Assembly (NCBI GenBank): GCA_900551245.1
Contig: URVC01000083.1
Span: 1-13,765, forward strand
Reading direction: 5' to 3'
DNA length: 13,765 nt
DNA from: an uncultured bacterium
GTDB lineage: Bacteria > Verrucomicrobiota > Lentisphaeria > Victivallales > Victivallaceae
Shown: positions 1 to 6,516 of the stretch, one piece after another
Layout of the letters: every line of letters starts with the position of its first letter
How positions within the stretch are numbered: the stretch's first letter is position 1
Translations under genes and position numbers: made by a program
Notes under the pieces: generated by a model
Databases searched by the model: none
What the model was told of the DNA's origin: nothing
Seen by the model: only the letters and a program-made list of their open reading frames with translations

Positions 1-35
1 AGGAGTTCTTTTCTACTCCGACAATTGCTTGTCAC

Positions 36-1094
36 CTATACATGGTATCTTTCCTCTTTGGGGAGCACGATGGAAAACACCTGGTCGCGCGGTCCGAAAA
101 TCTCTTCCGCCGCGCGGTAGAGCATGCCTTTGCGCTTGCTCTCCCACGGGAAAATCTGCCGCCCCAGCCATGCAAGGCACATGTCGCAAACCAGACCGAT
201 ACAGCCGATGATGATGATCGCCGCGTAGACATTCGCAAAGTTGCGGTATTTCGCCTGCTGATTGATGAACCAGCTGATGCCGGTACTGGTGCCGACCACC
301 TCCGCGACGATCAGATAGGTCCACGCCCATCCGAGCAGAATCCGCATATCCTTGTAGAGCCGCGGAAGGACGCTCGGGATGATGACCTTCATCAGGATCC
401 TCATCCTGCTCGCGCCGAGGGTCTGGGCGGCCTCGATCAATGCGCCGTCCGCACTGCGGGTCGTGTTGGCGACCATCGGCAGCTGCTGGAAAAAGGTTCC
501 GATGAAAATAATCGCGACCTTCGGCGCATCGTTGATTCCGAGAATCGCCACACACAACGTCGCAAACACCGGCGCCGGGAAATAGCGGAAAAACTCGATG
601 AACGGTTCGATCAGACGCTCGAAAAAGGGGAACGCACCACAGAGAATTCCCAGCGGCACCCCCAGAAGCGAGGAGATCAGGAATCCGAGAAACACCACCC
701 GGATGCTGTGCCCGATGCTCTCGTGGAACCAGGCCTCCCCCTCCCGCCGCGGCGGCGTCAGGAACGCGGTCACCAGCGCCTTCGCCACCTCATGCGGTGC
801 GGGGAGATAGGCCGGATTCGCCCGCACGCCCTTCATCACAGAGCTGCCGGAGGCGGCCAGTTCCCGGTTCTCCCGCTCGAACGCGCTGCGCTCGACCAGA
901 TCCCCCGCTGCGCAGAGGAAGCTGTCGCCCGCATCGGTCACCCGGATCAGCGGGTGATAGAGAAACGGCACGTAGCTCACCAGGCACCAGAGCAGAAGCG
1001 GCAGTGCGAACGAGAGAAACAGCAGGATATATTCCTGCCGTTTCGTCAATTTTTTCCGTATGGCAAAACAGCCGGTGTTTTGCATCTTCATCAT
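36..1094 (-). CDS. ABC transporter permease, NitT/TauT type, urea-carboxylase-associated subgroup
   Basis: Inner-membrane permease of an ABC importer, 352 aa. One N-terminal membrane segment (about residues 22-45) is followed by a long extracytoplasmic stretch (about 46-125) with the motifs RVTDAGDS and RANPAYLPAPHEVA, then a BPD_transp_1 core (about 128-315). The EAA loop that docks the ATPase is clear at 221-240: EAAQTLGAS, then an IIP. From memory, the long first loop plus the phrase GWAWTYLIVAE is typical of the permease next to urea carboxylase genes, so urea or a related amide is the inferred substrate. The start is the ATG at 1094 or 1091. A GAGGAG ribosome binding site at 1099-1104 favours these over TTG at 1097. 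It lies 24 nt behind the binding-protein gene, clearly one operon. The ATPase gene is not in the window and may lie beyond position 1. Confidence 0.92.
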   Translation of the reverse strand: MMKMQNTGCFAIRKKLTKRQEYILLFLSFALPLLLWCLVSYVPFLYHPLIRVTDAGDSFLCAAGDLVERSAFERENRELAASGSSVMKGVRANPAYLPAPHEVAKALVTAFLTPPRREGEAWFHESIGHSIRVVFLGFLISSLLGVPLGILCGAFPFFERLIEPFIEFFRYFPAPVFATLCVAILGINDAPKVAIIFIGTFFQQLPMVANTTRSADGALIEAAQTLGASRMRILMKVIIPSVLPRLYKDMRILLGWAWTYLIVAEVVGTSTGISWFINQQAKYRNFANVYAAIIIIGCIGLVCDMCLAWLGRQIFPWESKRKGMLYRAAEEIFGPRDQVFSIVLPKEERYHV

Positions 1095-1118
1095 CAAACT
1101 CCTCAGCCGGTTACGGCT

Positions 1119-2111
1119 TTATTGCTGGCTCTTCCGGTAATTTTTCGTAAAGACCGGGGTGATATGGCGGTTCACGTCGATTTTCTTCGTATAGATTTTG
1201 TTCTCAAAGAAGAACTTGTCGACAATTTCAGATGATCCGTAGACGGAGTCGAATCCAGGAGCCTTCTTGAAGTGTTTCAACGCTTCATCCACGGTAAGGA
1301 AACGGGTTCCGTCGATATAGCCGCCGTACTTCTTGGCAGAGACGCCGACCCGGTCCGCCATGATTTTAATCGCCTCCGGCCGCGTTTTCGGATCGTTCAG
1401 AAAATCGATCACATCGTACCAGGCCGCCACCACCTTCTGCCATTCGGCGCGGTGCTTCATCAAACTCTCCGTCGAAACGGCAAGGACGTCGTAGATGATG
1501 CCGGGTTCGTCCGCACTTGTGTAGATCGCCGTCGATCCCTTCACCAGCTCCAGGGCGTTGCCCGAATGCGGCTGCCATGCGACGATCGCGTCAACCTCGC
1601 CGGTCTCCAGGATCTGTGCCGCCTGATGGGTGGGCATATTCACCAGTTTGACATCCGACTCCTTCAAGCCGTTTTTCGTCAGTGCGTTGATCAGAAGCGC
1701 GTGGCTCAGACAGCCGAACTCCACGCCGATCTTCTTTCCCTTCAGCTCCTTGACCGAACGGATTCCGGGGCGGGCCACGATCTTGTCGTTGCCGTTGCTG
1801 TAATCATTGATCAGGATGATTACGTTTCTGGCTCCGGTGGCGTTGAGCACCATCGCGTCGCCGTTGGATATGCCGACCGCGTCGATTTTCCCGACAGAAA
1901 ACGCATCGATCGACGGCCCGTACTCAAACCACTCCAGCTTGACATTGACGCCGTGTTTCTGAAAGAATCCCTTCTTTTCAGCGATCTCCCAGGCGGTCCA
2001 GCCGGGCCAGTCGCTGTATCCGATGCGAAGCACCGGCTGTTCTCCGGCGAACAGAATGAGCGGTGCAACGGCACTCAGAATTCCAATGATCGCGGACTTC
2101 AAGCAATTCAT
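1119..2111 (-). CDS. ABC transporter substrate-binding protein, NMT1/TauA-like, putative urea type
   Basis: Periplasmic solute-binding protein of the same importer, 330 aa. A signal peptide covers about residues 1-22 (ends LFA before GEQP). The mature part starts VLRIGYSDWPGWTAWEIAEKKGFF, the usual opening of the NitT/TauT (NMT1) fold. It continues with WFEYGPSIDAF, NGDAMV, INDYSNGND, LKGKKIGVE, VDAIVAWQPHSG and DEPGIIYDVLAVS. From memory these phrases match the family of binding proteins encoded in the urea carboxylase region, so urea or a urea-like amide is the inferred ligand; no binding data can be read here. The start is decided by the ribosome binding site AAGGAGGTG just upstream of the ATG. 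It is the first gene of the operon, and a sigma-54-like promoter lies about 45 bp upstream. Taurine or sulfonate binding is the main alternative. Confidence 0.92.
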   Translation of the reverse strand: MNCLKSAIIGILSAVAPLILFAGEQPVLRIGYSDWPGWTAWEIAEKKGFFQKHGVNVKLEWFEYGPSIDAFSVGKIDAVGISNGDAMVLNATGARNVIILINDYSNGNDKIVARPGIRSVKELKGKKIGVEFGCLSHALLINALTKNGLKESDVKLVNMPTHQAAQILETGEVDAIVAWQPHSGNALELVKGSTAIYTSADEPGIIYDVLAVSTESLMKHRAEWQKVVAAWYDVIDFLNDPKTRPEAIKIMADRVGVSAKKYGGYIDGTRFLTVDEALKHFKKAPGFDSVYGSSEIVDKFFFENKIYTKKIDVNRHITPVFTKNYRKSQQ

Positions 2112-2155
2112 TTTCCACCTCCTTGCTTCCCTTAACGGTTGTCTGCCCTTTCTTA

Positions 2156-2171
2156 AGCAGAATCGATGCCA
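2156..2171 (-). promoter_or_regulatory. Putative sigma-54 (-24/-12) promoter for the ABC operon
   Basis: Read on the minus strand, the site is TGGCATCGATTCTGCT. Against the sigma-54 consensus TGGCACGNNNNTTGCW it keeps the invariant GG (-24) and GC (-12) at the correct spacing, with mismatches at two less strict positions. The start site would fall near 2144, about 33 nt before the ATG. The rest of 2112-2417 contains no gene. It holds an AT-rich stretch (2212-2275), a short GGGGATTTCCCC hairpin (2236-2247), an AACCT/AGGTT dyad around 2170-2192 and the terminator of the gene upstream. No convincing sigma-70 pair was seen. Confidence 0.4.
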
Positions 2172-2289
2172 ACCTGAAAAATGAGGAGGTTTGAGCGGGA
2201 ACAGGTGGAAAAGTTTTACAATTTTGTTCTTTTTCGGGGATTTCCCCTGCTATTTTTGTTCATTTTTCGTCCAACGAACTGGCGGCATG

Positions 2290-2333
2290 AAGAAAATTCC
2301 CCGGCAAAGAGGCGGGAGGCCTCTTCACCGGGG
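2290..2333 (-). terminator. Intrinsic terminator after the hydroxyisourate hydrolase gene
   Basis: The stem has CCCCGG (2299-2304) pairing with CCGGGG (2328-2333) and an inner 7-bp AAGAGGC/GCCTCTT, separated by a 2-nt internal mismatch, with a 5-nt loop. On the minus strand it is followed by AATTTTCTT. It lies 84 nt past the hydrolase stop and separates that gene from the ABC operon. Confidence 0.75.
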
Positions 2334-2417
2334 ACGCAGTATCCGGGGGATTCGACCGGGAGGGCAACGAAGCGCCAGTCCGGCGCGCAGCGGCTGTTCT
2401 CCGCGAAGTCCGCCGCC

Positions 2418-2870
2418 TCAGTTGCCGCGGTAGGTGCCGTACCCGTTCGCCGACATGGTGATCGGGATATGGTAATGCCCGGAGCCGCGGATTTCAAAGA
2501 CCACTTCGACAAACGGATAGATCGACTCCTGCTTCTGTTTGCGGAAGTACTCTCTCGTCTCGAAACGCAGTTAGTAGATGCCGTCATTGGATTGGGACTG
2601 CGGGAGAAAATTGCCGATTCTGCCGTTGCGGTCGGTGACTCCTTCGCCGACCTTCTCCCAGGCGTCCTCCTGTTTCGACAGCCGGTAGAGAAGGATGGGG
2701 ACCCCGACAGCGGGCCGGCCCCGCCCGACATCCAGAATGTGGGTGCTGAGCTGATACCGTTGAGCCGGAGCGACTGCCGGTGCGGCGGCAGCCGGTGCGG
2801 CGGCGACAACCGGGGAAATTCCCGGCCCGATGCAGACGAGACAAAACGGGAGGAGGAGGAGATGTTTCAT
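2418..2870 (-). pseudogene. hiuH: 5-hydroxyisourate hydrolase (transthyretin-like), interrupted by an in-frame TAA
   Basis: Hydroxyisourate hydrolase converts the unstable product of urate oxidation, 5-hydroxyisourate, to OHCU. The 150-codon frame has a signal peptide and an Ala/Pro linker (about 1-36), then the enzyme domain. Hallmarks are LSTHILDVGRGRPA (catalytic His), VTDRNGR (catalytic Arg), HYHIPI (catalytic His) and a C-terminal YRGN in place of the usual YRGS. A single TAA at 2571-2573 cuts the frame after GIY, where the family has a residue before LRF. The next 50 codons (LRFETREYF to YRGN) continue in the same frame without other damage. The open part alone is 99 aa (2571-2870) and lacks the second His and the C-terminus, so it should be inactive unless read through. 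Start ATG at 2870 with AAGGA 8 nt upstream. Promoter and terminator are intact, suggesting recent loss, readthrough or a sequence error. Confidence 0.85.
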
Positions 2871-2911
2871 GCCTGAATTCCTTCTGTTTGTTTTTCCGGC
2901 GCGGTGTTCTT

Positions 2912-2940
2912 AATGTAGCACACCAGAGCCGGAAAGGCAA
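2912..2940 (-). promoter_or_regulatory. Sigma-70-like promoter of the hydroxyisourate hydrolase gene
   Basis: On the minus strand, TTGCCT (-35, 2935-2940), a 17-nt spacer and TACATT (-10, 2912-2917), with the extended -10 TGC directly before it. The start site is about 35 nt before the ATG. It sits in the short gap after the gdhA terminator, so the gene has its own transcript. Confidence 0.55.
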
Positions 2941-2966
2941 AACCCGCCGCCGGCTTTTCTCCGCTC

Positions 2967-3001
2967 AAAAAAAAGAGGTCCCGGATCACTCCGGAACCTC
3001 T
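2967..3001 (-). terminator. Strong intrinsic terminator of gdhA
   Basis: Arms AGAGGTCCCGGA (2974-2985) and TCCGGAACCTCT (2990-3001) form a 12-bp stem with one mismatch and a 4-nt loop. On the minus strand it is followed by eight T (2967-2974). It starts 27 nt past the gdhA stop. Confidence 0.93.
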
Positions 3002-3027
3002 GGATTTATGGGAAATCAGACGGCGTG

Positions 3028-4371
3028 TCAGATGCCCAGATCAATCATCGCATCGGCAACCTTGCGGAAACCGGCGATGTTGGCGCCCATCACGTAGTTG
3101 TCCGGCTCGCCGAATTCGGCGGCGGCGGTGCGGGCGGCGTTGTGGATGTTCACCATGATGCCGTGCAGTTTCTCATCGACCTCTTTGGCGCTCCAGGAGA
3201 GACGCATGGCGTTCTGGCTCATTTCAAGACCGCTGGTGGCGACGCCGCCGGCGTTCGAAGCCTTGCCGGGCGAGAAGAGGACCTTGGCGTTCTGGAGGTA
3301 CTCGGTCGCTTCGAGCGTGGTGGGCATGTTGGCGCCTTCGCAGACGCACATGCAACCGCCGGCGACCAGCGCCTTGGCATCGTCAAGTTCGAGCTCGTTC
3401 TGCGTGGCGCAGGGCATGGCGACGTCGGTCTTGACCAGCTGCCACGGACGCTTGCCTTCATAGTACTTCGCGCTCGTGAACTTCTCGGCGTATTCCCGGA
3501 TCCGGCCGCGGCGGACATTCTTGAGCTCCTGCACGAAGGCGAGCTTCTCAGCGTCGATGCCGTCCTCATCGATGATGGAACCGTTGGAGTCGGAGAGCGA
3601 GAGCACCTTCGCGCCGAGCTGGGTCGCCTTTTCGCAGGCGTACTGCGCGACGTTGCCGGAACCGGAGATCAGCACGCGCTTGCCGTCGAAACCGGTGTCG
3701 CGGGTCTTGAGCATCTCGGCGGCGAAGTAGACCGCGCCGTAACCGGTCGCTTCCGGACGGACCAGGCTGCCGCCCCAGTTCAGCCCCTTGCCGGTGAGCA
3801 CGCTGTCATAGCTGTTGACGATGCGCTTGTACTGGCCGAAGAGGTAGCCGATTTCGCGGCCGCCCACGCCGATGTCGCCGGCCGGGACGTCGGTCGAGGG
3901 ACCGATGTGACGGAAGAGTTCCCGCATGAAGCTCTGGCAGAAAGCCATCACTTCACGATCGCTCTTGCCTTTGGGGTTGAAGTTCGAACCGCCTTTGCCG
4001 CCGCCCATCGGCAGTGTGGTCAGGCTGTTCTTGAACACCTGTTCGAAACCGAGGAACTTCAGAATGCTGAGGTTCACGGACGGGTGGAAACGCAGACCGC
4101 CTTTGTAGGGACCGATCGCGCTGTTGAACTGAACACGGTAGCCGGTGTTGACCTGGATCTCGCCCTTGTCATCCACCCACGGAACCTGGAAGATGATCGC
4201 GCGTTCCGGAATGACCATCCGCTCAAGGATCTTGTTCTTCTCATACTTCGGCTGCGCATCGAGAAGTTTGCTCAGAGAGTTGAGCACCTCGGTGACGCTC
4301 TGGATGAACTCCTTTTCCTGACCGTTGGTCTGCTGGAGATCAGCCAGCACTTTCTGCACATAACTGTTCAT
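3028..4371 (-). CDS. gdhA: Glutamate dehydrogenase, probably NADP-dependent
   Basis: Cytoplasmic hexameric enzyme making glutamate from 2-oxoglutarate and ammonium. At 447 aa it has the length of E. coli GdhA and aligns with it from end to end by eye. Visible landmarks are GPYKGGLRFHPSVNLSILK (about 88-106), the active-site PMGGGKGGS with Lys126, STDVPAGDIGVGGRE with the catalytic Asp near 166, the Rossmann GSGNVA near 237-242, SDSNG near 260 (favours NADP), PCATQNEL, CEGANMPTT and NAGGVATSGLEMSQN. The start is the ATG at 4371: AGGAAGGG lies 8 nt upstream, while the in-frame TTG at 4377 is too close to it. The gene stands alone between its own promoter and terminator, behind a structured leader of about 155 nt. 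It is the ammonia-assimilating step next to urea-type uptake and urate genes. Confidence 0.97.
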   Translation of the reverse strand: MNSYVQKVLADLQQTNGQEKEFIQSVTEVLNSLSKLLDAQPKYEKNKILERMVIPERAIIFQVPWVDDKGEIQVNTGYRVQFNSAIGPYKGGLRFHPSVNLSILKFLGFEQVFKNSLTTLPMGGGKGGSNFNPKGKSDREVMAFCQSFMRELFRHIGPSTDVPAGDIGVGGREIGYLFGQYKRIVNSYDSVLTGKGLNWGGSLVRPEATGYGAVYFAAEMLKTRDTGFDGKRVLISGSGNVAQYACEKATQLGAKVLSLSDSNGSIIDEDGIDAEKLAFVQELKNVRRGRIREYAEKFTSAKYYEGKRPWQLVKTDVAMPCATQNELELDDAKALVAGGCMCVCEGANMPTTLEATEYLQNAKVLFSPGKASNAGGVATSGLEMSQNAMRLSWSAKEVDEKLHGIMVNIHNAARTAAAEFGEPDNYVMGANIAGFRKVADAMIDLGI

Positions 4372-4373
4372 GT

Positions 4374-4496
4374 TCAAAACCCTTCCTGAAATAATGGTTT
4401 AGTGCCATTGATTGGGAAAACGTTATAAGCATAAATCATGCCAAACAGCAAAAAACCGCTCATTTCCCCGGAGAAATGAGCATTTCCCCGGGGCAT
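4374..4496 (-). CDS. Possible 40-aa leader peptide upstream of gdhA
   Basis: This short frame begins MPRGNAHFSGEMSGF and ends LFQEGF, with its TGA two bases before the gdhA ATG. An AGGAG lies upstream of the ATG, but only 2 nt away, which is a poor distance. The frame runs through the hairpin and T tract of the leader, so its translation could disturb that structure and couple to gdhA translation. No run of Glu, Gln or other control codons is seen and no homologue is recognised. It may be chance. Confidence 0.22.
   Translation of the reverse strand: MPRGNAHFSGEMSGFLLFGMIYAYNVFPINGTKPLFQEGF
4453..4493 (-). promoter_or_regulatory. Putative transcription attenuator in the gdhA leader
   Basis: Three adjacent segments can pair in two exclusive ways on the minus strand. 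Segment B (GCTCATTTCTCC) pairs with the downstream GAAATGAGC to give a 9-bp stem with a 6-nt loop (4459-4482), followed by GGTTTTTTG: a terminator-like element inside the leader. The same B, with CCGGGG, pairs instead with the upstream CCCCGGGGAAATG for about 12 bp including one G-U (4467-4493), which would abolish the terminator. I recognise no known riboswitch class. The effector is unknown. Confidence 0.45.
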
Positions 4497-4513
4497 GGCT
4501 CCTGTTTCTTTTC

Positions 4514-4523
4514 ACAAATTTGT
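4514..4523. promoter_or_regulatory. ACAAATTTGT palindrome at the gdhA start site (proximal copy)
   Basis: A perfect 10-bp palindrome at about +10 of the predicted gdhA transcript, well placed for a repressor. The same 10-mer is the core of the larger palindrome at 4610-4631, 102 bp away. It also lies between the arms CCTGTTT/AAACAGG of a leader hairpin, so an RNA role is possible too. Confidence 0.35.
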
Positions 4524-4535
4524 AAAAACAGGGTA

Positions 4536-4564
4536 AATATATGACATTTTTGTTATTTTTTCAA
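4536..4564 (-). promoter_or_regulatory. Sigma-70 promoter of gdhA
   Basis: On the minus strand, TTGAAA (4559-4564), 17 nt, TATATT (4536-4541). The start site is near 4529, giving a leader of about 155 nt to the gdhA ATG. ACAAATTTGT operator-like palindromes lie at about +10 and -92. Confidence 0.65.
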
Positions 4565-4609
4565 GCGGCTCCGACAAGATTCCCGCCAAAAACTGAGGAT
4601 CAGCACAAT

Positions 4610-4631
4610 AAAGTGACAAATTTGTCACTTT
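4610..4631. promoter_or_regulatory. 22-bp perfect palindrome across the glycosyltransferase stop (distal operator or weak terminator)
   Basis: Perfect palindrome with core GTGACAAATTTGTCAC, extended by AAA/TTT-type flanks to 22 bp. It overlaps the glycosyltransferase stop codon (4625-4627) and lies about 92 bp upstream of the gdhA start site. On the minus strand it is followed by ATTG rather than a clean T tract, so it is a weak terminator at best. A dimeric regulator site is an equal possibility. It is not a CRP site: the half-site spacing is 8, not 6. Confidence 0.4.
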
Positions 4632-6505
4632 TCTGCGGCATTTGCGGCCTCCTGCGCCGCCCGCCGGTTCGCGGCAAATGCCGGATTACCGGGTTCAAGC
4701 GACGCCGCACGGTGGAAAAACTCCGCCGCTTCACGGAACGCCCCGCGCCCCATCGCCAGAATGCCGAGGGAGTTGAATGCCTGAGCATGAGCCGGATTGC
4801 ATTCGAGTGCCCGTCGGTACTGCTTCTCCGCCTCAGGCTGTCGCCCCTGGTGCTGGAGAAACAGGCCGAAATTGAAGTGAAGATCCGCGTAATCCGGTCG
4901 CAGAGCGAGAGCACGGCGGTAGTGCTCCTCCGCCTCCCCTGCCCGACCGGGCAGAACGGAGCAGAGATTGCCGAGGTTCATGTGCGCGTCGGCATCCAGA
5001 GGATCGGCGGCAAGCACCTGCCGGAAAGCCCGTTCCGCCCCGACGGCGTCCCCCTCCGCCATGGCGATGCCGCCGAGCAGATTGCCGAAACGCGGAACGT
5101 CGTCGATCTCCCGCAGAGCCTGCTCCAGAAGCGGCTTCGCCTCCCGGAACTCCCCTTTGCGAAACGCGGCTTCGCCGAGCAGAGCGGCCGCTTCCGCCCG
5201 GCCGCTGTCGCTCCCCTGCAACAGGAGAGAAACCGCCAGCAACAGCGGCAGAACGAACCAGTGTCTCCTCCAGCGGAACCGGGCCAGAGCACACGCCGCA
5301 AAGAAGAGGACCGCCGGCAGCATCGCCAGCCGGTAGCGGCCGGAAGTGACCGTCAGTATTTGCATGAGAAAGAGGGCGCCGAGCAGCAGATAAAAGTGGC
5401 GGCAGGGCAGAAAACGTTTCCGTTCCCGCAAGATTCCGATCAGGGCGAAGACGAACAGCGGCAGCGTCAGCACGCCGCCCAGGCGGATCAGAACGGAGCG
5501 GCGGATGAGAAATTCCGGGTCCGCCCCGGCCGTCAACTCCCGCCAGTACCACACCTTCCCCGCCTTGACGCAGGCGAGACGGAGCGCGTCAAGCGGGTGA
5601 TTCCACCAGAAGGAGAAGACTCGTCCGGCCCAGACCCGGTCCGCGGTGATGCCGCGCGCCTCCGCCTCCTGCTCCGCCTCGCGGTGAAGAGTTCGCCACT
5701 GTGTGCCGGGGCGGATGTAACAGGAACCGGTCGCCTCCGGATTGTTCCCCAGCCAGAGGTTGAAGGCGCTGTTGGCCTGAATCAAAACCGGCCGCCCCGC
5801 GAGGGAGCTGTTCACCAGCGAAACCGGCAGAATCGCCACCAGCGCACCGGCGAGAAAGAGCATCGCCGCGCCGAACCGCTTCCGCCAGCCGAACCAGAGC
5901 AGTTCCGCTCCGAGAAAGGCGAGGCTCATCGGATGGGTGATCGCCGCCAGCCCCGCCAGAACTCCGGCCAACGGAAAACGGAGAAGCCGCTCCGAGCGGG
6001 TCCGGCTCCGTTCCGCAAAGTAGAGCGCCGCGAGCGTCCCGGCCAGCAGCGGCAGAAGCAGGGCTTCGGAAATCAGTTCCGCCTGATGGAAGAGGGGAAC
6101 CGGGTAGAGCATCGCCAGCGCGAGAAACCAGAGCGGCGCTTTGCGCGGAATGCCGTGCAGCCGGGTGAGCAGTGCATAGATGCCGAGCCAGCCGCCCCAG
6201 TTCAGCAGCAGCTGCACCGCCCGGACCAGCGGAATCGAACTTCCGCCAAGCTGATAGAGCAAAGCGAGAAACCAGGAGTAGAGCGGCGCGTGGATCTCCG
6301 CTTCGCGCGGCAGAAATACGCCGGAAAGGATCTCGCGGGCGCGCGCGTCATACTCGGAGACATCCGGCCCGACGGCCAGATCGAACAGCGGGGAACCGGC
6401 ATAATCCGCCCAGTAGACGGCGCGAAGCACCAGCCCGGCCGCCGCCAGCAGGAACACCGGCCGGAGGCGGGCGAACCGGTCCGGCATATCAGCGAGGCCC
6501 GCCAT
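4625..6505 (-). CDS. Membrane glycosyltransferase (ArnT/PMT-like, GT-C fold) with C-terminal TPR repeats
   Basis: Polytopic GT-C glycosyltransferase, 626 aa, expected to move a sugar from a lipid-phosphate donor to an acceptor outside the membrane; donor and acceptor are unknown. The first loop carries GPDVSEYDARAREIL (46-60), the acidic motif typical of the family, then APLYSWFLALLYQLGG. About ten hydrophobic segments run to residue 430, including TSGRYRLAMLPAVL (387-400), a usual late landmark. From about 434 to 616 there are four to five TPR units (for example ADAHMNLGNL, ALALRPDYADLHFNFG, ALECNPAHAQAFNSLGILA), probably outside the membrane. The ATG at 6505 has no clear ribosome binding site and follows the HPr stop by 11 nt, so translation is probably coupled; ATG at 6487 is an alternative. 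The fusion of transferase and TPR suggests protein or glycan-assembly contacts (inference). Confidence 0.87.
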   Translation of the reverse strand: MAGLADMPDRFARLRPVFLLAAAGLVLRAVYWADYAGSPLFDLAVGPDVSEYDARAREILSGVFLPREAEIHAPLYSWFLALLYQLGGSSIPLVRAVQLLLNWGGWLGIYALLTRLHGIPRKAPLWFLALAMLYPVPLFHQAELISEALLLPLLAGTLAALYFAERSRTRSERLLRFPLAGVLAGLAAITHPMSLAFLGAELLWFGWRKRFGAAMLFLAGALVAILPVSLVNSSLAGRPVLIQANSAFNLWLGNNPEATGSCYIRPGTQWRTLHREAEQEAEARGITADRVWAGRVFSFWWNHPLDALRLACVKAGKVWYWRELTAGADPEFLIRRSVLIRLGGVLTLPLFVFALIGILRERKRFLPCRHFYLLLGALFLMQILTVTSGRYRLAMLPAVLFFAACALARFRWRRHWFVLPLLLAVSLLLQGSDSGRAEAAALLGEAAFRKGEFREAKPLLEQALREIDDVPRFGNLLGGIAMAEGDAVGAERAFRQVLAADPLDADAHMNLGNLCSVLPGRAGEAEEHYRRALALRPDYADLHFNFGLFLQHQGRQPEAEKQYRRALECNPAHAQAFNSLGILAMGRGAFREAAEFFHRAASLEPGNPAFAANRRAAQEAANAAEK

Positions 6506-6516
6506 CGTGCCGGCGA

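Noticed and set aside
1..20. Hairpin GGAGT-N8-ACTCC as terminator of the ABC operon
   Set aside because: Only a 5-bp stem, cut by the window edge, with no T tract visible. The operon probably continues.
2571..2573. Stop recoded as an unusual amino acid
   Set aside because: Selenocysteine uses TGA and pyrrolysine TAG. TAA is not a known recoding site of this kind, so mutation, error or plain readthrough is more likely.
2181..2876. 231-codon plus-strand frame over the hydrolase region
   Set aside because: Opposite to a recognisable hydroxyisourate hydrolase with its own promoter and terminator; composition is typical of a shadow frame.
4610..4631. CRP or FNR binding site
   Set aside because: Half-sites GTGA/TCAC are separated by 8 bases, not the 6 of CRP, and do not fit the FNR TTGAT-N4-ATCAA pattern.
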